Origin: Oscillospiraceae bacterium | Lineage (GTDB): Bacteria; Bacillota_A; Clostridia; Oscillospirales; Oscillospiraceae | Length of the DNA stretch: 7,694 nt | NCBI GenBank assembly: GCA_017398105.1 | Contig: JAFQHF010000026.1 | Coordinates: 1 to 7,694 of the forward strand | Reading direction: 5' to 3' | Part shown: piece after piece, positions 1-6,686 of the stretch | Numbering within the stretch: the stretch's first letter is position 1 | How the letters are laid out: the number at the start of each line of letters is the position of its first letter | Notes under the pieces: model-generated | The model's input: the letters and a program-made list of their open reading frames with translations, nothing else | Told to the model about the DNA's origin: nothing | Databases searched by the model: none | Made by a program: the position numbers and the translations under genes

Positions 1-149
1 CATTCCAGTATTGAAAAATTACAAAATACGGATAATTGCGTAAGAACCTCTAAATTAAAATAATTGTATGGGTTAATTCCAGCTTTACAGAGACTCAAAT
101 TCCAGTTTGTAGAATTAAGAAAATCGTAATTTGTGGAGGTAAAATATAG
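1..149. other. AT-rich non-coding leader of the kinase gene
   Basis: I see no gene here. It contains three of the four ATTCCAG copies (2-8, 76-82, 99-105) and the kinase ribosome site GGAGG at 135-139. A weak sigma-A-like promoter could be TTGCGT at 36-41 with AATAAT at 59-64 (17-base spacer), but the -35 matches consensus at only three of six positions, so I do not claim it as a separate feature. Confidence 0.5.
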
Positions 150-721
150 ATGAATCAAGGTAGAATTATTGTAATCACAGGTGCGCCGGGGACAGGAAAA
201 ACTACAACGGCATCTGCTGTTGCAAAAGAATCAGATTTGGAAAAGTCTGTGCATATGCACACAGATGACTTTTATCATTATTTGAGTAAAGGGGCAATAC
301 CACCGCATTTGCCAGAATCAAATGAGCAAAATTTGATTGTCATTGAAGCGTTTTTAGAAGCTGCGAAGCGATATGCTCGTGGTGGATATGATGTAATTGT
401 TGACGGTATTATCGGACCGTGGTTTTTAAAGCCGTGGCAAAGTCTTGTTCGGGAACATTATGAGGTGCATTATATTATTTTAAGGGCAAGTAAGGAAGAA
501 ACCTTGAAGCGAGCTGTTGAACGCTCAAAGTTAGACCGAAAGACAAATATCGAATTGGTAGAAACCATGTGGGAGCAATTTTGCAATCTGGGAATATATG
601 AATCGAATGTTATAGATACGACCACTTATTCCATTCAAGAAACTGTTTCCGCAGTACAAGAAAAAATCGCAAGTAGGGCAGCGTTGTTGTCTTAGATTGT
701 TTTGGTGCAATTCCAGTTTGT
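98..721 (+). repeat. Direct repeats bracketing the kinase cargo gene
   Basis: The 13-mer AATTCCAGTTTGT occurs perfectly at 98-110, just before the kinase gene, and at 709-721, just after it. A related copy AATTCCAGCTTTACA lies at 75-89, and ATTCCAGTATTG at 2-13. The downstream copy at 709-731 continues into AGCTTTACA, so it looks like the 75-89 copy with eight extra bases. All copies are in the same orientation and in non-coding DNA. They could be scars of an insertion or recombination event, or binding sites; the sequence alone does not tell which. Confidence 0.6.
150..695 (+). CDS. P-loop kinase-like ATPase (AAA_33 / zeta-toxin-like fold), cargo gene
   Basis: A cytosolic 181-residue protein with a nucleoside-kinase-like P-loop fold; the substrate is unknown. 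Seen: Walker A GAPGTGKTT at residues 11-19; an acidic substrate-side motif TDDFYHY at 38-44; a Walker B-like strand VIVDG at 82-86 with Asp85; and an arginine-rich lid (R121, R125, R130). There is no signal peptide or membrane segment. The ATG at 150 follows GGAGG (135-139) by ten bases, so the start is well supported. Known: this fold includes zeta toxins, chloramphenicol 3-O-phosphotransferase, shikimate and nucleoside kinases. Inferred: it is cargo, because it is AT-rich unlike the following genes and is bracketed by direct repeats. An antibiotic- or metabolite-phosphorylating role is possible, and so is a toxin, but no antitoxin gene is visible beside it. The fold is fairly sure, the function is not. 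Confidence 0.8.
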   Translation: MNQGRIIVITGAPGTGKTTTASAVAKESDLEKSVHMHTDDFYHYLSKGAIPPHLPESNEQNLIVIEAFLEAAKRYARGGYDVIVDGIIGPWFLKPWQSLVREHYEVHYIILRASKEETLKRAVERSKLDRKTNIELVETMWEQFCNLGIYESNVIDTTTYSIQETVSAVQEKIASRAALLS

Positions 722-731
722 TAGCTTTACA

Positions 732-750
732 TCGGGTCAACTTGTCCCGA
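732..750. repeat. Palindromic element upstream of the relaxase gene
   Basis: TCGGGTCAACTTGTCCCGA is an interrupted palindrome: TCGGG pairs with CCCGA and the inner CAA pairs with TTG, with T opposite T between them. It sits at the point where AT-rich cargo DNA gives way to element core DNA. It could be an operator, part of the transfer origin, or a structure at the cargo boundary. Its TGTCCCG core recurs at 6601-6607 beside the recombinase stop. Confidence 0.5.
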
Positions 751-793
751 ACTTTTACAACTAAATACCCGCCGCTCACACAGTGGCACACCG

Positions 794-828
794 AGCAGGA
801 AATCTGAAAAAGGTCTCCTGCTTTTTTT
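794..828 (+). terminator. Terminator-like hairpin in the relaxase leader
   Basis: AGCAGGA at 794-800 is perfectly complementary to TCCTGCT at 816-822 (15-base loop), and the second arm runs into a seven-T tract at 822-828. This has the form of a rho-independent terminator. It lies 64 bases before the relaxase ATG, so it would either stop transcripts from the cargo gene or act as an attenuator on relaxase expression. Confidence 0.6.
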
Positions 829-830
829 CT

Positions 831-870
831 GCCCAAAATGAGGTGGTAAAACGCCACCCCATCCACCAAT
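831..870. other. Candidate origin of transfer (oriT)
   Basis: GGTGG at 842-846 can pair with CCACC at 854-858 around TAAAACG, and another CCACC follows at 863-867. The core GGTAAAACGCCACCCC (845-860) resembles, from memory, the IncQ/R1162 nick region with GGTAAGTGCGCCC; that plasmid's relaxase is a MobA of the same broad family. The position directly upstream of the relaxase gene is where an oriT is expected. The match is partial, and the R1162-type inverted repeat immediately before the nick region is not obvious, so this is a suggestion only. Confidence 0.35.
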
Positions 871-891
871 TAGCGAAAGGAGGGACACGAA

Positions 892-2472
892 ATGCCTTGT
901 CCACACAACGAAATCACGATTGTTCAGCGCAGCCAGCGGCAGTCTGCGGTTGCCGCCGCTGCTTACCAAAGCGGCGAAAAGCTGTTCTGTGAATACGACC
1001 AGCAAGTAAAGCACTACCCGGAAAAGCGTGGTATCGTCCACAATGAAATCCTGCTCCCGGCAAATGCTCCACAGGAATATGCAGACCGCAATACTTTATG
1101 GAATGCCGCCGAAGCGGTGGAAAAGCAATGGAACTCCCAGCTTGCAAGGCGGTGGGTGCTTACCATTCCCAGAGAGATACCGCCCGACCAGTACGCTGTC
1201 CTTGTACGGGAGTTTTGTGAACAGCAGTTTGTTTCCAAAGGCATGATTGCTGATTTTGCCATCCATGACCCCCATCCGCCGGGACACAATCCCCACGCCC
1301 ATGTCCTGCTGACCATGCGGGCAATGGATGAACATGGAAAATGGCTTCCCAAGAGCCGCAAGGTTTATGACCTTGACGAGAATGGGGAACGGATAAAGCT
1401 GCCGTCCGGCAGGTGGAAAAGCCACAAGGAGGATACGGTGGACTGGAACGACCAGAAGTATTGTGAAATCTGGCGGCATGAATGGGAGGTTATCCAGAAC
1501 CGCTATCTGGACGCCAATGACCGCCCGGAGCGTGTGGACTTGCGTTCCTATGCCAGACAGGGGCTTGATATAGTCCCCACTGTCCATGAGGGGACTGCTG
1601 TCCGGCAGATGGAAAAGCGAGGTATCCAGACGAATATCGGCAACCTGAACCGGGAAATCAGAGCCGCCAACCGCCTGATGAAGTCCATCCGGCAGCTTAT
1701 CCAAAACCTCAAAGGCTGGATTACCGAGCTGGGAGAAAAACGGAAGGAGCTGCTTGCACAAAAGGCGGCGGAGGAAGCGACACTTCTTCCCAATCTGCTG
1801 ATGAAGTATATGGAGATACGAAAGGAAGAACGGAAGGACTGGACAAGGGCTGGACAGAACCGGGGAACTTCACAGGACTTAAAGGCAGTCAGCGAAGCCC
1901 TGTCCTATCTCCGGCAAAAGGGGCTTTCCACTGTGGAGGACTTAGAAGCGTTTCTGGAATCTTCCGGGAAATCAGCCGCAGATTACCGCAATCAGATGAA
2001 GCCAAAGGAAGCCCGGAGCAAAGTGATTGACGGGATTCTTGCCAGCCGGACAGACTGCAAGGAATGTAAGGCTGTCTATGAGAAGTACCAGAAGATATTT
2101 TTTAAGAAAATAAAGGGGAAATTCAAACAGGAACACCCGGAGGTTGCCCGGTATGAGAAAGCCGCTGACTACCTTGCCAAGCACCCGGACGATAAGGATA
2201 AAACGAAAAATGAGTTGCAACAGGAGCAGGAAACGCTTCTCAGCGAAATCGCAGAGCTGAAAGTACCACTGACCGAGGTACAGGAGGATTTGAAGAAGCT
2301 GCGGGACATCCGCTACTGGGTACGGAAAGCCACACCCGGCACAGAGGAAAGCAAAGAGCCGCCCAAGAAGCAGCCCATCAAAGAAGTCTTGCAGGATAAG
2401 ACTGACGAGAAAAAAGCACAAAGAACCGCCCCGGCACAGGAGAAACACAGACAACAGGATATGGAACTTTAA
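892..2472 (+). CDS. MobA/MobL-family relaxase (MOBQ type)
   Basis: The conjugative nickase that would cleave one strand at the element's oriT and stay attached through a tyrosine. Seen in the 526 residues: N-terminal SAVAAAAYQSGEK (18-30) with candidate catalytic Tyr25, the same position as in R1162 MobA; the metal-binding histidine motif HDPHPPGHNPHAH (125-137); and the conserved stretch around ERVDLRSYARQG (213-224) and EKRG (241-244). A long charged, helical C-terminal half includes a probable coiled coil near 438-472. The ATG at 892 follows AAAGGAGGG (876-884) by seven bases. Known: Pfam MobA_MobL relaxases mobilise plasmids and IMEs through foreign mating channels. Inferred: with no coupling protein in the element, it relies on an ICE. 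The downstream part could serve translocation or partner recognition; no primase or helicase domain is recognisable in it. Confidence 0.93.
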   Translation: MPCPHNEITIVQRSQRQSAVAAAAYQSGEKLFCEYDQQVKHYPEKRGIVHNEILLPANAPQEYADRNTLWNAAEAVEKQWNSQLARRWVLTIPREIPPDQYAVLVREFCEQQFVSKGMIADFAIHDPHPPGHNPHAHVLLTMRAMDEHGKWLPKSRKVYDLDENGERIKLPSGRWKSHKEDTVDWNDQKYCEIWRHEWEVIQNRYLDANDRPERVDLRSYARQGLDIVPTVHEGTAVRQMEKRGIQTNIGNLNREIRAANRLMKSIRQLIQNLKGWITELGEKRKELLAQKAAEEATLLPNLLMKYMEIRKEERKDWTRAGQNRGTSQDLKAVSEALSYLRQKGLSTVEDLEAFLESSGKSAADYRNQMKPKEARSKVIDGILASRTDCKECKAVYEKYQKIFFKKIKGKFKQEHPEVARYEKAADYLAKHPDDKDKTKNELQQEQETLLSEIAELKVPLTEVQEDLKKLRDIRYWVRKATPGTEESKEPPKKQPIKEVLQDKTDEKKAQRTAPAQEKHRQQDMEL

Positions 2473-2475
2473 CAG

Positions 2476-2522
2476 GCACTTGCCATTTTCAATTAGAGAA
2501 TGTCAGGTGCTTTTCTTATTTT
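2476..2522 (+). terminator. Probable rho-independent terminator after the relaxase
   Basis: GCACTTGCCATT (2476-2487) pairs with AATGTCAGGTGC (2499-2510) over twelve positions with one G-T wobble and one mismatch, followed by the T-rich run TTTTCTTATTTT (2511-2522). It begins three bases after the relaxase stop and ends just before the ribosome site of the next gene, so it may separate mobilisation from replication transcripts, or attenuate between them. Confidence 0.65.
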
Positions 2523-2537
2523 CAAGGAGGGATAGAT

Positions 2538-3182
2538 TTGAATGTATTCGAAGCTGTGAAGCAGTCCGTCACAACAAGACAGGCTGCGGAGTATTATGGA
2601 ATCCATGTAGGTCGGAACGGGATGGCTTGCTGCCCGTTCCATAACGATAAAACCCCAAGCATGAAGCTGGATCGGCGTTACCATTGCTTCGGCTGCGGTG
2701 CGGATGGGGATGTGATTGATTTTGCCGCCGCCCTGTATGGGCTGGGAAAGAAAGAAGCCGCCGTACAGCTGGCACAGGACTTCGGGCTTTCCTATGAGGA
2801 CTGGAAACCGCCGGGAAAGGTAAAAAAGCCCAAGACCCGGCAGAAATCCCCGGAGGAACAGTTTCAGGAAGCAAAGAATCGCTGCTTCCGTATTCTTGCC
2901 GATTATCTCCATCTGCTGATGGCATGGAGAACGGACTACGCCCCGCACTCCCCGGAGGAAGCCTTTCATCCCCGGTTTGTGGAAGCCTTACAGAAGCAAG
3001 CCCAAGTGGAATATCTGCTGGATGTGCTGCTGTTCGGGGAAACAGAGGAAAAAGCGGATTTGATTACGGACTACGGAAAGGATGTGATACAGCTTGAACA
3101 GCGAATGGCAGAACTTGCAGCCGCAGACGCAGCAAGAACTAAAAAACACTATGAACGCCATGCAGCCGCCCCAGAGCGTTGA
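2538..3182 (+). CDS. CHC2 zinc-finger primase-like protein without TOPRIM domain
   Basis: A DNA-binding zinc-finger protein probably used in element replication. Seen: residues 32-53 hold CPFHNDKTPS and YHCFGCGADGDVIDF, giving the zinc ligands C32, H35, C50 and C53 of the DnaG-type CHC2 finger. It is 214 residues long and has no TOPRIM catalytic domain, whereas DnaG is about 600. The start is TTG: AAGGAGG at 2524-2530 is seven bases before it, and the nearby ATG at 2542 is out of frame. Its last 29 codons overlap the open frame of the next gene, indicating translational coupling. Known: CHC2 fingers recognise single-stranded template sites for primases. Inferred: it may load or guide the VapE-like ATPase, with priming activity from the host or from an unrecognised domain. 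Family call firm, role inferred. Confidence 0.9.
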   Translation: MNVFEAVKQSVTTRQAAEYYGIHVGRNGMACCPFHNDKTPSMKLDRRYHCFGCGADGDVIDFAAALYGLGKKEAAVQLAQDFGLSYEDWKPPGKVKKPKTRQKSPEEQFQEAKNRCFRILADYLHLLMAWRTDYAPHSPEEAFHPRFVEALQKQAQVEYLLDVLLFGETEEKADLITDYGKDVIQLEQRMAELAAADAARTKKHYERHAAAPER

Positions 3183-4488
3183 GGAAATCAAGGCGGGGCT
3201 GGAAACCACCGAGAAAGGCGGTGTCCGTCAGAGCATACGGAACTGCCTGACCGTATTCCAACGTGACCCTCTGCTTTCAGGGGCTATCGCATACAACATC
3301 CTGACTGACCGCAAGGACATCATAAAGCCCATCGGTTTTCACAGAGAAAGCACCGCCCTGAACGATACGGACATGAAGTATCTGCTTCTTTATCTGGAAG
3401 AAACCTACGGGCTTACCAATGAGAAAAAGATTGATAACGCCATCGGGATTGTGGCGAATGAAAACAAGTACCATCCCATCCGGGACTATCTCAATACCCT
3501 TGTGTGGGACGGGACAGAGCGAATCCGCTTCTGCCTGCGGCACTTTCTGGGGGCTGACGCAGACGATTACACCTATGAAGCGTTGAAGCTGTTCCTGCTG
3601 GGTGCAATCTCACGAGCCTTTCAGCCGGGGTGCAAGTTTGAAATCATGCTCTGTCTGGTAGGCGGTCAGGGGGCTGGAAAGTCCACCTTCTTCCGGCTGC
3701 TGGCAGTCCGGGACGAGTGGTTCTCCGATGATTTGCGGAAGCTGGACGATGACAATGTGTACCGCAAGCTGCAAGGTCACTGGATTATTGAAATGTCGGA
3801 AATGATGGCAACCGCCAACGCCAAGAGCATTGAGGAAATCAAGTCATTTTTAAGCCGGCAGAAAGAGGTCTACAAGATACCTTATGAAACCCACCCGGCA
3901 GACCGCCCCCGTCAGTGCGTGTTTGGCGGCACTTCCAATGCCCTTGACTTCCTGCCCCTTGACCGTTCCGGCAACCGCCGCTTTATCCCGGTCATGGTGT
4001 ACCCGGAGCAGGCGGAAGTTCACATTTTGGAGGATGAAGCCGCTTCCAGAGCCTATATCGGGCAGATGTGGGCGGAAGCGATGGAGATTTATAAAAGCGG
4101 CAGGTTCAAGCTGGCTTTCAGCCCCGCCATGCAGCGGTATCTCAAAGAACACCAGCGGGATTTTATGCCGGAGGACACCAAAGCCGGGATGATACAGGCG
4201 TATCTTGATAAATACACCGGGAGCATGGTCTGCTCCAAGCAGCTCTATAAGGAAGCCTTGAACCATGCTTTTGACGAGCCGAAGCAATGGGAAATCCGGG
4301 AAATCAACGAGATTATGAACCAGTGCATTTCCAGCTGGCGGTACTTCCCAAACCCAAGAATGTTTTCCGAATATGGCAGACAAAAGGGCTGGGAGCGTGA
4401 AAACCCGGCAACGGACTCCGGCAACCCGTCTGAAAAAACGATGGACGGTTTTGTGGAGGTCACAGAACAGATGGAGCTTCCATTCTGA
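3094..4488 (+). CDS. VapE / virulence-associated E family P-loop ATPase (SF3-like helicase)
   Basis: A likely replication helicase of the mobile element. Seen (numbered from the TTG at 3094): Walker A GGQGAGKST at 190-198; Walker B-like WIIEMSEMM at 230-238 with acidic residues; a sensor-like GTSN at 279-282; and DRSGNRRFIPV at 290-300 with candidate arginine fingers R295/R296. This order is typical of the VirE/VapE domain. The start is uncertain: TTG 3094 has only AAAGGA at 3077-3082, eleven bases upstream, and ATG codons at 3151 and 3160 are alternatives. All three overlap the CHC2 gene, suggesting coupled translation. Known: VapE proteins occur in prophages and genomic islands, and in some staphylococcal islands related proteins act in replication. 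Inferred: with the CHC2 protein it forms a split primase-helicase module for the excised circle. Confidence 0.88.
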   Translation: MNSEWQNLQPQTQQELKNTMNAMQPPQSVEEIKAGLETTEKGGVRQSIRNCLTVFQRDPLLSGAIAYNILTDRKDIIKPIGFHRESTALNDTDMKYLLLYLEETYGLTNEKKIDNAIGIVANENKYHPIRDYLNTLVWDGTERIRFCLRHFLGADADDYTYEALKLFLLGAISRAFQPGCKFEIMLCLVGGQGAGKSTFFRLLAVRDEWFSDDLRKLDDDNVYRKLQGHWIIEMSEMMATANAKSIEEIKSFLSRQKEVYKIPYETHPADRPRQCVFGGTSNALDFLPLDRSGNRRFIPVMVYPEQAEVHILEDEAASRAYIGQMWAEAMEIYKSGRFKLAFSPAMQRYLKEHQRDFMPEDTKAGMIQAYLDKYTGSMVCSKQLYKEALNHAFDEPKQWEIREINEIMNQCISSWRYFPNPRMFSEYGRQKGWERENPATDSGNPSEKTMDGFVEVTEQMELPF

Positions 4489-4538
4489 AAAGGACAGCCC
4501 GTTGCACCCCCTGTTGTTATCCCGTTGCCGAGCCGGTT

Positions 4539-4570
4539 GCCGGGAAAAACCCCTTATTTCCGGGCTTTTC
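4539..4570 (+). terminator. Imperfect terminator-like hairpin after the VapE-like gene
   Basis: GCCGGGAAA (4539-4547) pairs with TTTCCGGGC (4557-4565) over nine positions with one G-G mismatch, followed by TTTTC. It lies about 50 bases after the vapE-like stop and could end the replication transcript. The T tract is short, so the call is tentative. Confidence 0.45.
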
Positions 4571-4658
4571 TCCCTTATAACAACCAAAACAACAAAAAAA
4601 TAAAAGAAAAGTATAAATAGTAACCATCGCCAGATTGAGATTGTTTGCAAGGTCTTTT

Positions 4659-4678
4659 GAAGTCCGTTGCCGGACTTC
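4659..4678. repeat. Perfect hairpin in the GTTGCC cluster
   Basis: GAAGTCCG (4659-4666) and CGGACTTC (4671-4678) are perfectly complementary around a TTGC loop. No T tract follows, so it is not a normal terminator. It sits 51 bases before the small gene ahead of the recombinase and could be a protein-binding site or a leader RNA structure. Confidence 0.6.
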
Positions 4679-4729
4679 GTTGCCGACACCCTCTGTCTGG
4701 CTATTTTCATGTATGGAGGATAACTGCCT

Positions 4730-4927
4730 ATGGCAAAAAACAAAACAGAGATTCATGTGACCACTGTATTTGACGGGGAGCTTGACGCCACTGATGTGTT
4801 CGTCAGCCTGATTTCCCAGAAATACGGAAAGACAAATGCAAAAGAATATCTTGCTAAAAAGAAAGATATAGGCTATAATGAAGATGAGGTTCAAAAGAGC
4901 CAGATACCGTCTGGATTGTGTGGGTAA
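4730..4927 (+). CDS. Small conserved-type protein upstream of the recombinase (possibly TnpW-like)
   Basis: A 65-residue, charged, soluble protein of unknown function. Seen: a probable strand-helix core, EIHVTTVFDGELD (residues 7-19) followed by VFVSLISQKYG, then a lysine-rich segment (AKEYLAKKKD) and the tail IPSGLCG. The ATG follows GGAGG (4715-4719) by ten bases. The stop codon TAA is directly followed by the recombinase ATG with no base between, so the two are almost certainly co-translated. Known: Tn4451-type serine-recombinase elements carry small accessory genes such as tnpW, and the core pattern here loosely resembles TnpW. Inferred: it may help or direct the recombinase, as an excision factor would, or regulate it. 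I have no direct evidence for either. It is real by ribosome site and position. Confidence 0.8.
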   Translation: MAKNKTEIHVTTVFDGELDATDVFVSLISQKYGKTNAKEYLAKKKDIGYNEDEVQKSQIPSGLCG

Positions 4928-6598
4928 ATGGCTATGATGAACGAAATGGAATACAGAACAATCGGTTCGGCACTTGCCGGGGGTTATCGTGCGGCGGTCT
5001 ATTGCAGGCTGTCAAAGGACGATGACCTGCAAGGCGAAAGTGCCAGTATCGCAAACCAGCGTGATATGCTGGAAAAATACTGCGAAAAGCAGGGATGGGA
5101 GGTTGTGGCAGTCTATCAGGACGATGGCTTCACAGGTCTTAACATGGAGCGTCCTGACCTACAGAGAATGTTGAGAGCCATTGAGCGCAGGCAGATCAAC
5201 CTTGTCATCACGAAAGACCTCAGCCGACTGGGGCGTAATTATCTGCAAACCGGGCATTTGATTGAGGACTTTTTCCCAAGAAACGGTGTCCGCTATATCG
5301 CCATGAATGACGGCATCGACACCCTGCGGGATAACAACGACATTGCCCCGTTCAAGAATATCCTGAACGAGATGTACAGCAAGGATATTTCCAAGAAAGT
5401 CCATTCCTCTTATCTTCTGAAAGCGCAGAAAGGACAGTTTACCGGGTGTCTTGCCCCGTTTGGGTATCGGAAAGACCCGGAGGACAAAAACCATCTGCTC
5501 ATTGACGAGGAAACCGCCCCGATTGTGCGGCTGATTTTCGGATATGCCCTGAACGGTCATGGTCCGAACTATATCCGCAGACGGCTGGAGAAAGAAAAAA
5601 TCCCCTGCCCTACATGGTGGAACCGGGAACGGGGGCTTCGCAATACCCGCACCAAATGGGAAAAGAAAGACCCAGAAAACGGGCGGTATATGTGGGACTT
5701 CTCCGTTATCAAAGACCTTTTGATGAATCCCGTCTACACCGGGGCGATTGCTTCCCAGAAAAAGGACTACCGCTTCAAAATCGGCACGATTGGGGAAAAG
5801 AAGCCGGAGGACTGGATTGTGGTGGAGGGACAGCATGAACCGCTGATTGACAGCATGAGCTTTGACATTGTGCAGAACAAGCTGAAATCCCGCCAGCGTC
5901 CGGGGCAGACCAATGAAATCAGCCTGTTTGCCGGACTGTTAAAATGCGGCGAGTGTGGGAAGTCGCTGACGGTACGCTACACAAACGCTAAACATCCCCA
6001 GCGGATTTACTCCTGCAAGACCTACAATGCCTTTGGAAAGAACCACTGCACCCAGCACCGGATTGATTATGACACCCTTTACAGCCATGTGCTGCGGAAA
6101 ATCCGGGAATGTGCCAGAGCTGCCCTGATGGACGGGGAAGCGGTTGCCGACCGCCTGACCAATACCTGTGAAGCCGAGCAGCGGGAACAGCGGGAAGCAA
6201 TGGAACGCTCCCTTACAAGGGACGAGGAACGGATTGAGGTTCTGGACAAAATGGTCATGCGGCTTTATGAGGATATGATTGCAGGGCGTATCAGTGAGCA
6301 GAATTTCAACACCATGCTGGAAAAGACACAGACCGAGCAGACGGAGCTTAAAACAAAAGTGTCCGAGGGCAGAAAGCGGCTGTCCGATGAAGTCCAGCTT
6401 GCCAATGATGCAAAACAATGGGTGGAAGCCATTCAGGAATACGCCAACATCACAGAGCTGGACGCAGCCACCCTCAACCGCTTAATCAAAGAAATCGTTG
6501 TGCATGAGCGCATTGACGAAGATAAAACAAGACACATTTCTATCGAAATTCATTTTAATCTCAAACCCATCCCGGAGGTGGAACAGGTCACTGCCTGA
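4928..6598 (+). CDS. Large serine recombinase (TnpX/TndX-like) of the element
   Basis: A site-specific integrase that would excise and insert the element through a serine-linked DNA intermediate. Seen in the 556 residues: resolvase domain with YCRLS (25-29, nucleophile Ser29), QR at 44-45, DDGFTG (65-70) with ERP, and TKDLSRLGRNY (95-105); a recombinase domain about 175-325; a zinc ribbon with C340, C343, C363 and C374; a charged coiled coil about 412-485; and a DUF4368-type tail to 556. The full length is normal for large serine recombinases. ATG 4928 abuts the stop of the preceding gene and has only a poor ribosome site, so translation is probably coupled; a nearby ATG at 4934 is an alternative. 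It is the last gene before the right junction, as usual for an integrase next to an attachment site. Confidence 0.95.
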   Translation: MAMMNEMEYRTIGSALAGGYRAAVYCRLSKDDDLQGESASIANQRDMLEKYCEKQGWEVVAVYQDDGFTGLNMERPDLQRMLRAIERRQINLVITKDLSRLGRNYLQTGHLIEDFFPRNGVRYIAMNDGIDTLRDNNDIAPFKNILNEMYSKDISKKVHSSYLLKAQKGQFTGCLAPFGYRKDPEDKNHLLIDEETAPIVRLIFGYALNGHGPNYIRRRLEKEKIPCPTWWNRERGLRNTRTKWEKKDPENGRYMWDFSVIKDLLMNPVYTGAIASQKKDYRFKIGTIGEKKPEDWIVVEGQHEPLIDSMSFDIVQNKLKSRQRPGQTNEISLFAGLLKCGECGKSLTVRYTNAKHPQRIYSCKTYNAFGKNHCTQHRIDYDTLYSHVLRKIRECARAALMDGEAVADRLTNTCEAEQREQREAMERSLTRDEERIEVLDKMVMRLYEDMIAGRISEQNFNTMLEKTQTEQTELKTKVSEGRKRLSDEVQLANDAKQWVEAIQEYANITELDAATLNRLIKEIVVHERIDEDKTRHISIEIHFNLKPIPEVEQVTA

Positions 6599-6616
6599 CC
6601 TGTCCCGCCGGGACGG
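6580..6616 (+). terminator. Overlapping inverted repeats at the recombinase stop
   Basis: ACAGGTCA (6583-6590) pairs perfectly with TGACCTGT (6596-6603) around CTGCC, spanning the TGA stop at 6596-6598. A second stem, GTCCC (6602-6606) with GGGAC (6610-6614), overlaps its right arm, so the two are mutually exclusive in RNA. A weak pyrimidine run (TTCTCTT, 6617-6623) follows. It may be a terminator for the recombinase or recombinase-binding DNA near the right end. Confidence 0.45.
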
Positions 6617-6686
6617 TTCTCTTAACAACACCATATAGATTTTTTGTACGCCGCCGCCCGCCATCGAGCAGAGTTTTTACACCTAA

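Larger units (their letters stand above)
4405..4686. repeat. GTTGCC repeat cluster with inverted copies (possible replication origin)
   Basis: GTTGCC occurs at 4524-4529, 4536-4541, 4666-4671 and 4679-4684 on the + strand, and in inverted form (GGCAAC) at 4407-4412 and 4420-4425 within the end of the vapE-like gene. The 13-mer at 4661-4673, AGTCCGTTGCCGG, is exactly the reverse complement of 4405-4417. Most of the 241-base non-coding gap 4489-4729 falls in this cluster; between the two repeat groups it is A-rich (about 4570-4620). Repeats next to a helicase gene, with an adjoining A-rich tract, resemble an iteron-type origin, but they could equally be sites controlling the recombinase operon. 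Confidence 0.45.

Noticed and set aside
150..695. Kinase gene as the toxin of a zeta/epsilon toxin-antitoxin pair
   Set aside because: No small antitoxin-like gene is visible upstream (1-149) or downstream (696-891), so the toxin role is not supported beyond fold similarity.
783..992. + strand open frame overlapping the relaxase start
   Set aside because: It runs through the terminator-like hairpin and the relaxase ribosome site in another frame, and the relaxase start has a much better ribosome site.
531..1041. Two minus-strand open frames crossing the kinase 3' end, the leader and the relaxase start
   Set aside because: They overlap well-supported + strand genes and the structured leader; the protein sequences look like low-complexity shadows.
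1096..1761. Minus-strand open frame (221 codons)
   Set aside because: It lies entirely opposite the conserved catalytic half of the relaxase and shows no family motif.
4405..4686. CRISPR-like array
   Set aside because: The repeat unit is only six to thirteen bases, in mixed orientation and irregularly spaced, with no spacers of uniform length.
3850..4743. Long open frame on the minus strand (297 codons)
   Set aside because: It is antisense to the VapE-like gene, whose Walker and sensor motifs are intact. The frame has no recognisable domain and is a by-product of the coding strand's codon bias.
5159..5836. Minus-strand open frame (225 codons)
   Set aside because: It is antisense to the recombinase domain of the serine recombinase, with no motif of its own.
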